Assembly: GCA_934248075.1 (NCBI GenBank)
Contig: CAKQKH010000016.1
Span: 1-29,757 of the forward strand
DNA from: an uncultured Alphaproteobacteria bacterium
GTDB taxonomy: Bacteria; Pseudomonadota; Alphaproteobacteria; RF32; CAG-239
Length of the DNA: 29,757 bases
Direction of reading: 5' to 3'
In this document: piece by piece, positions 15,613 through 23,285 of the stretch
How positions within the stretch are numbered: the stretch's first letter is position 1
How the letters are laid out: the number at the start of each line of letters is the position of its first letter
The notes under the pieces: model-generated
Database searches by the model: none
What the model was told of the DNA's origin: nothing
The model's input: the letters and a program-made list of their open reading frames with translations, nothing else
Translations under genes and position numbers: made by a program

Positions 15613-17853
15613 ATGGAAGATATTTTTTTGAATGATCCGCGCCAGTCTTCGGCTCAAAACATTGCCCGCAACCAAAAAAATGCCAAAGCACCCAAACGGC
15701 GTTTTCGCGAATATCTGGTGGATTTGCTGGTCAAAAGTTTGTTGCTGACGGCATTTGTCGCTTTGGACTTCACCTTGTTTGCCGAGGCTGGCAGCTACAA
15801 CCTGTTTACCGCCGACCAATCTCTGGTGTTTGAGGCGGCTTGGATATATTGCGCCATTGCCATGGTTTCTTTTGCGCTGATTTTTATCTTGTCTTTTTCG
15901 CTGACATTGCAGAATTTCGCGGTGAGCGTCGGCGCCGGCGGTTTGTTGCTGGCTATTTTAAACCAATTTGCCAATTTTGACCCTCACTCGATTTTATCTG
16001 CCTATCTTCCGTCTTTTGCCTCCGACACGTTTGGCAACATTATGACCGAATATTCGCATTATGTGCTGGCCGCAAGCGTGTTTATAGCCGTCTTTTTATT
16101 CCTGACTTTTGCCCGCCGCTCCAATCAGATGTATTTTTTAGGCACAATCCTGCTGATTTGCGGCGGACTGCTCAGCGAGGCTTATTTTAATCCGCTGTCT
16201 CGCTATTTTGACACCAAACCGGCGCTTGATGATGAAACCACCTACGCCAACGGCCGTAATTTTATATTCATCGCTTTGCCTGATTCGCCCTCTTACTACA
16301 AATTGCAAGCTCTTAATGAGGGCGGCAAAAATCATGACATCAAACAAGCTGCCGATAATCTTTTGGGATTTTATATGCAAAATAATTTCACCTATTATCC
16401 CAACGCCTACATTGAGCAGAGCAACCAGCCGTTGATGAATCTGGCCAACAGTCTGAACCCCAACCAAACCAAAGCCGATGATATTTTGCTCTCCGATGTT
16501 TTGCTTGACGGCTATTGGAATTTCAAACACCTCGGCAACGAGCGGATTTATCTGCGCGCCAATCGGGTTTTTGATACTTTTCATAAAAACGATTATAATA
16601 TCCGCGTATATCAAAACCACGGCATTGAGCTTTGTTCAATAAACAATCGCTTGTCGGTCAACCGCTGTGTTGAAAAAGTCGGCTTGCCCGTCAGTCTTAA
16701 GAACCTGCACTTAACCACGGCGCAAAAAGTTGCTTTGCTGGCTTCCGAATGGATTGAAAGCACCGGCATAATCCCCAGCATCAACCCGATATTGGGACTG
16801 ACCTCGGCCATTGAGCGAGAGATTGCGCCGTTGCACTTTGCCACCTCTCAACTCGCCGCTCTGGATTCTTTCAAAACCTTAGATTTGATTGCCGATGACA
16901 TTGTTTCCGACAAAGGTAACAATGCCTATTTTGCGGTTTTGAACCTCCCTGGCGACTTGTTTATATATGATTCTCTTTGCAACCTCAAACCTCTGTCTCG
17001 TTGGGTTAGCGCCGACGACAAAGATACGGCTCTTATGGTTCGCCGCGCCTCTTTTGCCGAGCAGACTGACTGTCTGTATGGCAAATTGGAAAACTTTATG
17101 CAAACATTGCAAAAGAATAATCGGCTCAAAAACACCGTTGTGATGATTCAGGGGCTAAACCCGCCGTTTCCAAATATTCCGGGGCTGGACAAAGATATCT
17201 ACAAATCTTTGCAAAACAACCGTCAAGCCGGCATGGCCATTTATGATCCGCTCAAAAATCAGGCCGACATAGACTACAAACTTTGCACCGCGCCGGCCAT
17301 TTTGCGCAGCTACCTATACAAAAAAGACTGTCATGAACTGGAGGATTTCAGCATCACCAACCAACTTCGACAGGATATTTTGCAAAGCGCCGCCGCCCAA
17401 AAAATCGCTAATGCCAAAATTGAAAAAGCCCGCGCTCAATTCAAAATCTGGTATGAAAACTGGGCTAACCACAATCAGGTTTCCAACCTTATCGGAAAAG
17501 AGATTATCCCGCTGGAAAAACTTCCTGACGAACCGGAGATTGTTCCGGAAAAAGAGATCAAAGAGGTTCCGATAGCCGAGAAAGTTGAAGAAAACGCGCC
17601 GGAAACCAAACCGCAAACTCTGAGTGAAGCCGCCAGAGAGCAAGCCGCGGCGCCCAAGACTGAGCCATTGCCCAAACCTGAGCAACTCAAAAAAGAACTA
17701 AAAGCCAAAACTCAAAAAACAACTCCGACAACCCCGTCGGCCAAAAAAGGCAGTCAAGTCAGCGTGGCCGTAAAAGTTATAGACAACACCGCCAATGATA
17801 CTGTGCCGCCGGCCGTGTCGAATGATTTGCAACCTCGCAAGGCCAAAAAATAG
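15613..17853 (+). CDS. Inner-membrane protein of sulfatase/alkaline-phosphatase fold, apparently catalytically degenerate
   Basis: 746 residues. A cytoplasmic basic N-terminus is followed by about five membrane helices (about 35-195), a large periplasmic domain, and a low-complexity Pro/Lys/Glu/Ala tail (about 635-746). The layout is that of phosphoethanolamine transferases and LTA-synthase-like sulfatases. Positional echoes are NFIFIALPDSPSYYKL (where active members have the metal/nucleophile segment), YFAVLNLPGDLFIYDS, SFAEQTDCLYGKLENFMQTL and NTVVMIQGLNPPF (where active members have a metal-binding DHG). The nucleophile Thr/Ser and metal ligands are not recognisable, so this may be a non-enzymatic relative. 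The gene ends 9 nt before yejE. Assignment rests on pattern resemblance only. Confidence 0.5.
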   Translation: MEDIFLNDPRQSSAQNIARNQKNAKAPKRRFREYLVDLLVKSLLLTAFVALDFTLFAEAGSYNLFTADQSLVFEAAWIYCAIAMVSFALIFILSFSLTLQNFAVSVGAGGLLLAILNQFANFDPHSILSAYLPSFASDTFGNIMTEYSHYVLAASVFIAVFLFLTFARRSNQMYFLGTILLICGGLLSEAYFNPLSRYFDTKPALDDETTYANGRNFIFIALPDSPSYYKLQALNEGGKNHDIKQAADNLLGFYMQNNFTYYPNAYIEQSNQPLMNLANSLNPNQTKADDILLSDVLLDGYWNFKHLGNERIYLRANRVFDTFHKNDYNIRVYQNHGIELCSINNRLSVNRCVEKVGLPVSLKNLHLTTAQKVALLASEWIESTGIIPSINPILGLTSAIEREIAPLHFATSQLAALDSFKTLDLIADDIVSDKGNNAYFAVLNLPGDLFIYDSLCNLKPLSRWVSADDKDTALMVRRASFAEQTDCLYGKLENFMQTLQKNNRLKNTVVMIQGLNPPFPNIPGLDKDIYKSLQNNRQAGMAIYDPLKNQADIDYKLCTAPAILRSYLYKKDCHELEDFSITNQLRQDILQSAAAQKIANAKIEKARAQFKIWYENWANHNQVSNLIGKEIIPLEKLPDEPEIVPEKEIKEVPIAEKVEENAPETKPQTLSEAAREQAAAPKTEPLPKPEQLKKELKAKTQKTTPTTPSAKKGSQVSVAVKVIDNTANDTVPPAVSNDLQPRKAKK

Positions 17854-17862
17854 GTTCACGCA

Positions 17863-18906
17863 GTGAGACAAGCGCATCTTAAATCTGCCGATTTTTCTCT
17901 GAGCCGCTTGCGTTGGCTGACTTTTTGCCAAAACCGCAGAGCTTTTTGGTCATTGCTGATTTTTGCGTTTATGTTCACGATAACTTTATTGGGTGAGTTT
18001 ATCGCCAATGATCAACCGCTGTTGGTAAAGTACAAAGGACAGTTTTATTTTCCGCTGTTCAAAACTTATAGCGAACAGACATTTGGCGGCGATTTTCCCA
18101 CGCCGGCCGATTATCGTGATCATTACATCAAAGATCAAATCGAAAGCCATGGATATATTGTCTTTCCTCCGTTGCCGTTTTCATTCAATACCATAGACTA
18201 CGATCTATCCACGCCAACTCCGTCGGCTCCGTCCGGCCGACACTGGCTTGGCACAGATGAGGAGGGGCGGGATATACTGGTGCGTATAATTTACGGACTG
18301 CGGATTTCGGTGGTTTTTGCCTTTTTATTAACTCTGGCCAGCTCCTGCCTTGGTATCGTCAGCGGCGCGGTGCAAGGCTATTTTGGCGGAAAAATTGACC
18401 TTATTTTTCAGCGGTTGTTGGAAATTTGGGAATCATTGCCGCAATTATTTGTCCTGATTATCATTGCCAGCATCTTCACTCCCACTTTTTGGAGCCTGCT
18501 GATAATTATGCTGGCCTTCACCTGGATGAGCCTCACCGGCGTGGTCAGAGCCGAATTTTTACGCGCTCGCAATTTTGAGTTTGTAAAGGCCGCTCGAGCT
18601 TTGGGGGTCGGCAATCTGCGCATTATCTTTCGCCATATTCTTCCCAATGCCGTTGTGGCCAGCATTACTTTTATTCCCTTTATTTTGTCAGAAGCGATTG
18701 TGGCGCTGACTGCGCTGGATTTTCTGGGTTTGGGCTTACCGCATGAATATCCGTCGCTGGGGGATCTGGTTCGTCAGGGCAAAGATAACCTGCAAGCGCC
18801 GTGGATCGGGCTGTCTATTTTTGTTGTCTTATCCGGACTTTTGACCATGCTGATTTTTATCGGCGAGGGGATTCGTGATGTTTTTGACACCAGGAGAAAA
18901 CGCTGA
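17863..18906 (+). CDS. yejE: Peptide ABC transporter permease YejE
   Basis: 347 residues, GTG start; the N-terminus LRWLTFCQNRRAFWSLLIF aligns with the usual YejE start, so the gene is full length. The conserved periplasmic insert (IANDQPLLVKYKGQFYFPL, ADYRDHYIKDQI, HWLGTDEEGRDILVRIIYG) and the permease EAA-type loop (RAARALGVGNLRIIFRHILPNAVVA region) are clear. It forms one half of the membrane channel that, with YejB and the binding protein YejA, imports peptides. Neither partner gene is here, which is unusual. No good ribosome-binding site precedes it, so translation may be coupled to the upstream gene. Its stop overlaps the ATG of yejF by one base. Confidence 0.93.
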   Translation: MRQAHLKSADFSLSRLRWLTFCQNRRAFWSLLIFAFMFTITLLGEFIANDQPLLVKYKGQFYFPLFKTYSEQTFGGDFPTPADYRDHYIKDQIESHGYIVFPPLPFSFNTIDYDLSTPTPSAPSGRHWLGTDEEGRDILVRIIYGLRISVVFAFLLTLASSCLGIVSGAVQGYFGGKIDLIFQRLLEIWESLPQLFVLIIIASIFTPTFWSLLIIMLAFTWMSLTGVVRAEFLRARNFEFVKAARALGVGNLRIIFRHILPNAVVASITFIPFILSEAIVALTALDFLGLGLPHEYPSLGDLVRQGKDNLQAPWIGLSIFVVLSGLLTMLIFIGEGIRDVFDTRRKR

Positions 18907-20483
18907 TGTCTCTATTAGAAGTCAAAAATCTGAGCGTTTGTTTTCACAAATCAGATCAAAAAGATTTTTGCGCGGTTAAAAAAGTCTCGTTTTCGTTGGA
19001 TAAAGGCGAGATATTGGGAATTGTCGGAGAATCCGGCTCCGGCAAATCCTTAACAGCCCTGTCTATTTTGGGTTTGTTGCCGTATCCTCGCGCTTATCAC
19101 CCGCAAGGCTCTTCCATTAAATTTGCCCAAACCGAGCTGCTTAATAATCCTGATATTCGTCAATTTCGCGGCGGAAAAATCGGTTTTATTTTTCAGGAGC
19201 CGATGTCATCGCTAAACCCGCTTCACACCATCGGACATCAAATTGCCGAGACTCTGATTTTGCACCAAAATCTGACATCTCGCCAAGCCTCAGGCGAAGT
19301 TCTGCGCCTGCTCAAGCTAACCGGAATTCCCAACGCCAGACGCCGCATGAAAGCCTATCCGCATGAGCTTTCCGGCGGCCAGCGTCAACGCGTGATGATT
19401 GCCATGGCCATTGCCAATCATCCGGATATTTTGATTGCCGATGAACCGACCACAGCCCTGGATGTGACGATTCAGGAGCAAATAATTGAGCTTTTGCTAA
19501 AGTTGCGCCGCCAAATGCAAATGTCCATCATTTTCATCAGTCATGATCTGCATCTGGTCAATCGCATCGCTGACAAAGTCATTGTCATGCAGCATGGCAA
19601 GATTGTCGAGCAGGGCAGCTGCCAAGATATTTTCAGTAACCCGCAACATAATTACACTAAAAAATTAATTAACTCTCACAACATATTGAATAAAAATAAT
19701 AATTCTCATTCTGATGTAGCGGTTGAAATGTCAAATATTCAGGTCAGATATCCGCTGCGCAAAAATTTTTGGGGTCAAACCACCGAGTGGCTAAATGCCG
19801 TTGACAATGTTTCTCTGAGCTTGAAATCTGGTCAAACTCTGGGGATTGTCGGGGAATCCGGCTCCGGCAAAACCACTCTCGGTCAGGTATTGTGCCGCCT
19901 GATAAAATTCAGCGGAGATATTCGGCTGTTTGACCGTCCAGCCACAGAAATTTCCCCGAAAAACTGGCACAAGCAGGTGCAGATTGTATTCCAAGACCCT
20001 TATAACTCTTTGAATCCGCGCATGAATATCGGACAAATAGTCGGGGAGGGGTTGGATATTCATTTTCCGCAGTTGTCCAAAGCTCAAAAACAAGAACGCA
20101 TTATACATGTGTTACGAGAAGTCGGATTGTCTTCAGAGGCGATTAACCGCTATCCGCATGAGTTTTCCGGCGGCCAGCGCCAACGCATAGCCATTGCCAG
20201 AGCGCTGATTCTGGAACCTCGGGTTTTGGTGCTAGATGAGCCGACTTCCGCTCTGGACGTAACAATTCAAGCGCAAATTCTCGCCTTGTTGCGTCGAATT
20301 CAGCAGCAAAAGCAGCTGTCATATCTGTTTATTTCACACAACATGCAGGCAATTCAGGCGGTTTCTGATGAAGTTGCGGTCATGAAAGACGGCAAAATCA
20401 TCGAGCAAGCCGATTGCCGACAGATTTTTGACAACCCACAAGCAGAATACACCAAACTTTTAATCAAAGCCTCGGCTTTATAA
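18906..20483 (+). CDS. yejF: Peptide ABC transporter duplicated ATPase YejF
   Basis: 525 residues with two complete nucleotide-binding domains in one chain. NBD1 has Walker A GESGSGKS (about 40-47), signature LSGGQRQRVMIAMAIA and Walker B ILIADEPTTALD. NBD2 has GESGSGKTT (about 317), FSGGQRQRIAIARAL and VLVLDEPTSALD. The C-terminal oligopeptide/dipeptide transporter segment follows each domain (SNPQHNYTKKLI, DNPQAEYTKLLI). It powers the YejABEF peptide importer, linked in enterobacteria to antimicrobial-peptide tolerance. Start overlaps the yejE stop. Confidence 0.95.
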   Translation: MSLLEVKNLSVCFHKSDQKDFCAVKKVSFSLDKGEILGIVGESGSGKSLTALSILGLLPYPRAYHPQGSSIKFAQTELLNNPDIRQFRGGKIGFIFQEPMSSLNPLHTIGHQIAETLILHQNLTSRQASGEVLRLLKLTGIPNARRRMKAYPHELSGGQRQRVMIAMAIANHPDILIADEPTTALDVTIQEQIIELLLKLRRQMQMSIIFISHDLHLVNRIADKVIVMQHGKIVEQGSCQDIFSNPQHNYTKKLINSHNILNKNNNSHSDVAVEMSNIQVRYPLRKNFWGQTTEWLNAVDNVSLSLKSGQTLGIVGESGSGKTTLGQVLCRLIKFSGDIRLFDRPATEISPKNWHKQVQIVFQDPYNSLNPRMNIGQIVGEGLDIHFPQLSKAQKQERIIHVLREVGLSSEAINRYPHEFSGGQRQRIAIARALILEPRVLVLDEPTSALDVTIQAQILALLRRIQQQKQLSYLFISHNMQAIQAVSDEVAVMKDGKIIEQADCRQIFDNPQAEYTKLLIKASAL

Positions 20484-20501
20484 TCAGAAAGGACTAAAAA
20501 C

Positions 20502-20846
20502 ATGAGCAAAACAAAGAGTTATTTCAGCATCTTAGCAATCGCCGCTATCATTATTGCCGCCGGTTATATTATGAATATCAGCGCCATAAAATCGTTTACC
20601 GCCCAATGTTTGGCTTTTGCCGGACAGAATGTGCTGTCAGTCAGCGCGGCGGTCTGCGCTTTTATTTTCTTGGGCAATAAAAACTACTGGCTGATTATGC
20701 TGGGCTGTGCCATCGCCGCGGCTTTTATCATTCAATTTGTCATTGTTGGCCATGGAGCAGGGGCTTTGGTTATCGCCGCCCGCGCCACAACATTTTTAGC
20801 CATTGTTTTTCTGATGAATTTTGTAAAACTGCTGGTTAATAAATAA
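20502..20846 (+). CDS. Small integral membrane protein, unknown function
   Basis: 114 residues with about four hydrophobic helices (about 8-26, 35-53, 58-80, 86-108). AAAGG lies 9 nt before the ATG, and the gene follows yejF by 18 nt, so it is probably the last gene of that transcript. No motif is recognised. It resembles small four-helix inner-membrane proteins seen beside transporters. Confidence 0.7.
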   Translation: MSKTKSYFSILAIAAIIIAAGYIMNISAIKSFTAQCLAFAGQNVLSVSAAVCAFIFLGNKNYWLIMLGCAIAAAFIIQFVIVGHGAGALVIAARATTFLAIVFLMNFVKLLVNK

Positions 20847-20852
20847 GCGCTG

Positions 20853-20933
20853 CCGAGCCAACCGGTGCGAACGCGCACCGCGATAAGCAAGAATATACTC
20901 GCCGCTCACTGCGTTCGAGGCTCGGGATTGTGC
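20853..20933 (-). repeat. Dispersed intergenic repeat, copy B
   Basis: The reverse complement begins gcacaatcccgagc, contains gcgagtatattcttgct and ends with the gtgcgcgttcgcacc hairpin followed by ggttggctcgg. It is nearly the same as 158-240. It starts 6 bp after the stop of the membrane-protein gene. Confidence 0.7.
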
Positions 20934-20997
20934 CAAATTTCAACCACAATACTGTCATTCTGGCGAAAGCCGGAATCCAGTAAAGACAATAACCAAT

Positions 20998-21099
20998 GTC
21001 ATTGCGCGAACGGCAATCAGCCGTGAGAAGCAATCCAGTTTTATTAGAAAACAAGAAGATGGATTGCTTCGGTTCACTAACGCTCACACTCGCAATGAC
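20998..21099. repeat. 102-bp palindromic repeat element
   Basis: Outer arms gtcattgcg (20998-21006) and cgcaatgac (21091-21099), and inner arms gaagcaatcca (21027-21037) and tggattgcttc (21060-21070), give a long nested palindrome. This is the type of mobile palindromic unit found scattered in alphaproteobacterial genomes. Just before it, 20953-20979 holds another common intergenic unit (gtcattctggcgaaagccgg). A left-half copy lies at 21286-21332. Confidence 0.75.
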
Positions 21100-21118
21100 G
21101 GAGCAGAGGGCAAAATCG

Positions 21119-21283
21119 TGCACAATTCCGAGCAACGAACAAGGTGAGTTGCGAGTATATTCTTGCTAATGCCTCCAAGCGCTTGCTTGGCCGAGCGCCG
21201 AGCCAACGGCGAGCAAGCGAGTAAATTCTTGCTTATGCCACCGGTGGCTCACCGGTGCGGCTTCGCACCGCCACCCGCCGTGC
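21119..21283 (+). repeat. Dispersed intergenic repeat, compound copy C
   Basis: Begins gcacaattccgagc, with two successive units of the gcgagt-a-attcttgct motif (21151-21167 and 21219-21234) and a terminal gtgcggcttcgcacc hairpin. It looks like two members of the family inserted or duplicated in tandem. The only open frames here are translations of repeat and are not called. Confidence 0.65.
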
Positions 21284-21285
21284 AG

Positions 21286-21332
21286 GTCATTGCGCGAACG
21301 GCGATTAGCCGTGAGAAGCAATCCAGTTTTAT
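21286..21332 (+). repeat. Truncated half copy of the palindromic element
   Basis: gtcattgcgcgaacggcgat through gaagcaatccagttttat repeats 20998-21044 with two or three changes, but the returning half of the palindrome is absent. The rest of the stretch up to the att site (21333-21467) shows no gene. Confidence 0.65.
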
Positions 21333-21467
21333 CAAGCAACAATATAATCAGATAAATAATTTTCCAAGCATCTATATACGAATTTTGTCAAAAGCCTCAA
21401 ACCCCGCGGAAATCAGCGCTCAAAAAGAGGAGAGAGACACTTCCGCGCGCATCTCGCTCCATCAACT

Positions 21468-21497
21468 TTTGTCGCATAATATATAATATTATAAACC
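21468..21497 (+). other. Left attachment site (attL), dif-derived
   Basis: The XerC-arm-like ttgtcgcataa (21469-21479) is identical to the right copy, but the central region is longer (about 9 nt, tatataata) before ttataaacccc, which would be a poor XerD arm. This fits a chromosomal XerC half joined to a viral half. It lies about 620 bp after the last chromosomal gene. Confidence 0.65.
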
Positions 21498-21549
21498 CCT
21501 GCAATAGTTAGTTTAACATACTTTTAACTGCTTTGCAAGGATTACCCCT

Positions 21550-22368
21550 ATGTCCTTTATAAAACTACCAACAGAGCTACTGGACGCCGATATTACACCG
21601 GCGCAGCTTAAAATATTAGCCAATCTAATACGATATTCGTTTGAAGATGGTCACACATATATCGGCTACTCAAAGTTAGCCGAATCGTGCCGAACAAGCA
21701 AATCAGCAATAATAAAAGCTATAAAAACATTAGAACAAAAAGGCTTTTTAACTATCCAGCATCGTGGAGTTTTCAGCCGCTCAAACGACATTACATTGAC
21801 GATTGAGAAAGGCTGTACGCTGTCAGCCAATAGGGGGGCTGCCGGCAGCCCAAAGGGGTGTTTAAATGACACCCCTAAAGGGTGTTTAAATGATACCCCT
21901 AAAGGGTGTTTAAATGACACCCATAGGTGTTTAAATGACACCCCGCATATAGATAAAGATTTAAATACTAATATTTATTTTAACAGCCAAAACAGCACAG
22001 GGTGTTTAAATGACACCCCTAAAAAGGCAGAAAACCAATCAGAACCGGCGGACGTTGCCGCCGGCCTGTCAATAGCCAATCAGGAATCGGCAAAAGGTGT
22101 ACAAGTGGCAAGCTCACATTTTAGAGCAAAAGATATACAGCTTTTTGAGTTGTTAAATAAAAAAATTTTTCAATGGTGGGTGGATTTTGATTTGTTAAGA
22201 ATTGGTAATCAGTATAAATTGCGGCCATTTTCTAACAACGAATTAACAAACCATATCAGATTTTCTGAGCTTAAGCAAGCCGCCGCCGCGGCTGGTTTTG
22301 ATGTGCAACTTATGCGACGTGGCACGCACAGCATTAGAGAAATAATCATAAACAGGGAGGCTGTATAA
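21550..22368 (+). CDS. Winged-helix replication initiator with internal origin
   Basis: 272 residues. The N-terminal 90 residues form a winged helix-turn-helix of the replication-initiator kind: TPAQLKILANLIRYS, IGYSKLAESCRTSKSAIIKAI with KTLEQKGFLTI as the wing. The middle (about 103-160) is a low-complexity stretch encoding repeated GCLNDTPK because the gene contains five in-frame DNA iterons. The C-terminal 80 residues are a separate domain of unknown type. The arrangement matches initiators such as lambda O, whose gene contains the origin. AAGG lies upstream of the ATG. First gene of the early operon; stop overlaps the next ATG (TAATG). Confidence 0.75.
   Translation: MSFIKLPTELLDADITPAQLKILANLIRYSFEDGHTYIGYSKLAESCRTSKSAIIKAIKTLEQKGFLTIQHRGVFSRSNDITLTIEKGCTLSANRGAAGSPKGCLNDTPKGCLNDTPKGCLNDTHRCLNDTPHIDKDLNTNIYFNSQNSTGCLNDTPKKAENQSEPADVAAGLSIANQESAKGVQVASSHFRAKDIQLFELLNKKIFQWWVDFDLLRIGNQYKLRPFSNNELTNHIRFSELKQAAAAAGFDVQLMRRGTHSIREIIINREAV
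21854..22020 (+). repeat. Five palindromic iterons with AT-rich stretch: candidate replication origin
   Basis: Core ggtgtttaaatgacacc occurs at 21857-21873, 21881-21897 (one change), 21905-21921, 21926-21942 and 22001-22017. Start-to-start spacings are 24, 24, 21 and 75, all multiples of three. The first copy has perfect 8-bp arms (21854-21861 with 21869-21876). Between copies 4 and 5, 21945-21990 is strongly AT-rich (taaatactaatatttatttt), as expected of a DNA unwinding element. The initiator encoded by the same gene is the likely binder. Confidence 0.75.
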
Positions 22369-22484
22369 TGGAAGTTTACACGCGGTTTCTATTGGCAATT
22401 TTAGAGCGCTATTATTGTGTTTTGAGCGAGCAAGACCGCCGCGCACTGGCGGAAACCATAGATTTTTTAGAAAGGAAAAAATAA
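22368..22484 (+). CDS. 38-residue early phage peptide
   Basis: MEVYTRFLLAILERYYCVLS and a helical charged tail EQDRRALAETIDFLERKK. The ATG overlaps the stop of the initiator gene and GGGAGG lies 10 nt upstream, so translation is likely. Predicted amphipathic helix-rich; function unknown. The next gene starts 3 nt after its stop. Confidence 0.6.
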   Translation: MEVYTRFLLAILERYYCVLSEQDRRALAETIDFLERKK

Positions 22485-22486
22485 AA

Positions 22487-22882
22487 ATGAAAAATAACAC
22501 AATCGGCCGCATAACCTGTCCGGTGTGCGGCGAGCCATTGCAGGATTTACGCTTTGATAAAAATAACAAGCTTTATATGTACTGCGACAATCTATGCGTG
22601 GTTAAATTTAACGGCAAAATGTCTAAAAAATATTTGCCGCTACTAATGGCCGGACAAAGTGTAACAACCGACAAAATAGGCGTTATAACATCAATCAAAC
22701 AAAAGGAGATTAAAAACGATGTACAATGGAAACAACAACCAAGAAACAACACCGGAATTGAACGAGCCGCAACTGACGGACGGACAGACGGACAACCTGC
22801 CGCCAGTGCCGGAGTACAGCGAGCAACCGGAACAAGGGGCCGAGGTTGGATCGCCGAACTACTCGCCGACGATGACGAATAG
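22487..22882 (+). CDS. Zinc-ribbon-like early phage protein
   Basis: 131 residues from ATG 22487, with AAAGG upstream; a longer frame from 22415 runs inside the preceding small gene and is not preferred. The N-terminal domain has paired cysteines C11-x2-C14 (CPVCGEP) and C33-x3-C37 (CDNLC), as in a zinc ribbon. Residues from about 78 overlap the next gene in another frame by 164 bp and are disordered and Gly/Arg/Ala/Asp-rich. A nucleic-acid-binding accessory role is plausible but unproven. Confidence 0.6.
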   Translation: MKNNTIGRITCPVCGEPLQDLRFDKNNKLYMYCDNLCVVKFNGKMSKKYLPLLMAGQSVTTDKIGVITSIKQKEIKNDVQWKQQPRNNTGIERAATDGRTDGQPAASAGVQRATGTRGRGWIAELLADDDE

Positions 22883-23285
22883 CTGGCTTTATACGCAAGA
22901 TGAGTTTAATAAATGTTTTAACGATTTTTTAACTTTTCTCAAATCCCCGGAAGTGGCCGCCGATGCTTTCGGTAACATTCATGAACGCGGCCAAGCTATT
23001 GCCGCGCAAAGGGTTTATGAACTGGCGCAAAAATACCGGTTTTTGCGGTTCTTAATTGATAAAAACGCGCATCTATTCGGCGATTTGGCGATTGTCAGCT
23101 TGTGGGCAACCGTTGAAACAAACGCAATATTGCTTAATTGGACAGGCATTAACTACTTACAAAAGGCAAAGATATGGTTAAACGAAAAAATCAAACAAAA
23201 AGCGGCGCAATCGTCCGGCAAGCGCAAAGGGTGGGGATTTTTGGGGCGTCAGGTTGCGGAAAAACAACCAAAGCCAGAGAATTAA
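22719..23285 (+). CDS. Early phage protein with disordered N-terminus
   Basis: 188 residues. A strong GGAG lies 10 nt before ATG 22719. The first 45 residues are Pro/Glu/Gln-rich (ELNEPQLTDGQTDNLPPVPE) and lie in the region overlapping the previous gene. The rest is helical, including a FLRFLIDKNAHLFGDLAIVSLWATVETNAI core and a basic end. The last 112 bp overlap the ATPase gene. Position directly before a packaging ATPase suggests a packaging or assembly role; no family recognised. Confidence 0.65.
   Translation: MYNGNNNQETTPELNEPQLTDGQTDNLPPVPEYSEQPEQGAEVGSPNYSPTMTNSWLYTQDEFNKCFNDFLTFLKSPEVAADAFGNIHERGQAIAAQRVYELAQKYRFLRFLIDKNAHLFGDLAIVSLWATVETNAILLNWTGINYLQKAKIWLNEKIKQKAAQSSGKRKGWGFLGRQVAEKQPKPEN

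Noticed and set aside
20836..21135. Leftward open frame of 99 codons
   Set aside because: It translates the dispersed and palindromic repeats (contains WIPAFARMT-type sequence) and has no ribosome-binding site; a repeat artefact.
21163..21486. Rightward open frame of 107 codons ending in the left att site
   Set aside because: Composed of repeat copy C, the half palindrome and the att repeat; no good start signal.
21854..22020. CRISPR-like regular repeats
   Set aside because: The spacers are only 4-7 bp (or one of 58 bp), repeats are in frame within a coding gene and palindromic; iterons fit better.
23174..23285. Minus-one frameshift joining the 188-residue protein to the ATPase
   Set aside because: The A-run at 23185-23190 is not a good slippery heptamer in the right phase, and the ATPase has its own ribosome-binding site and start.
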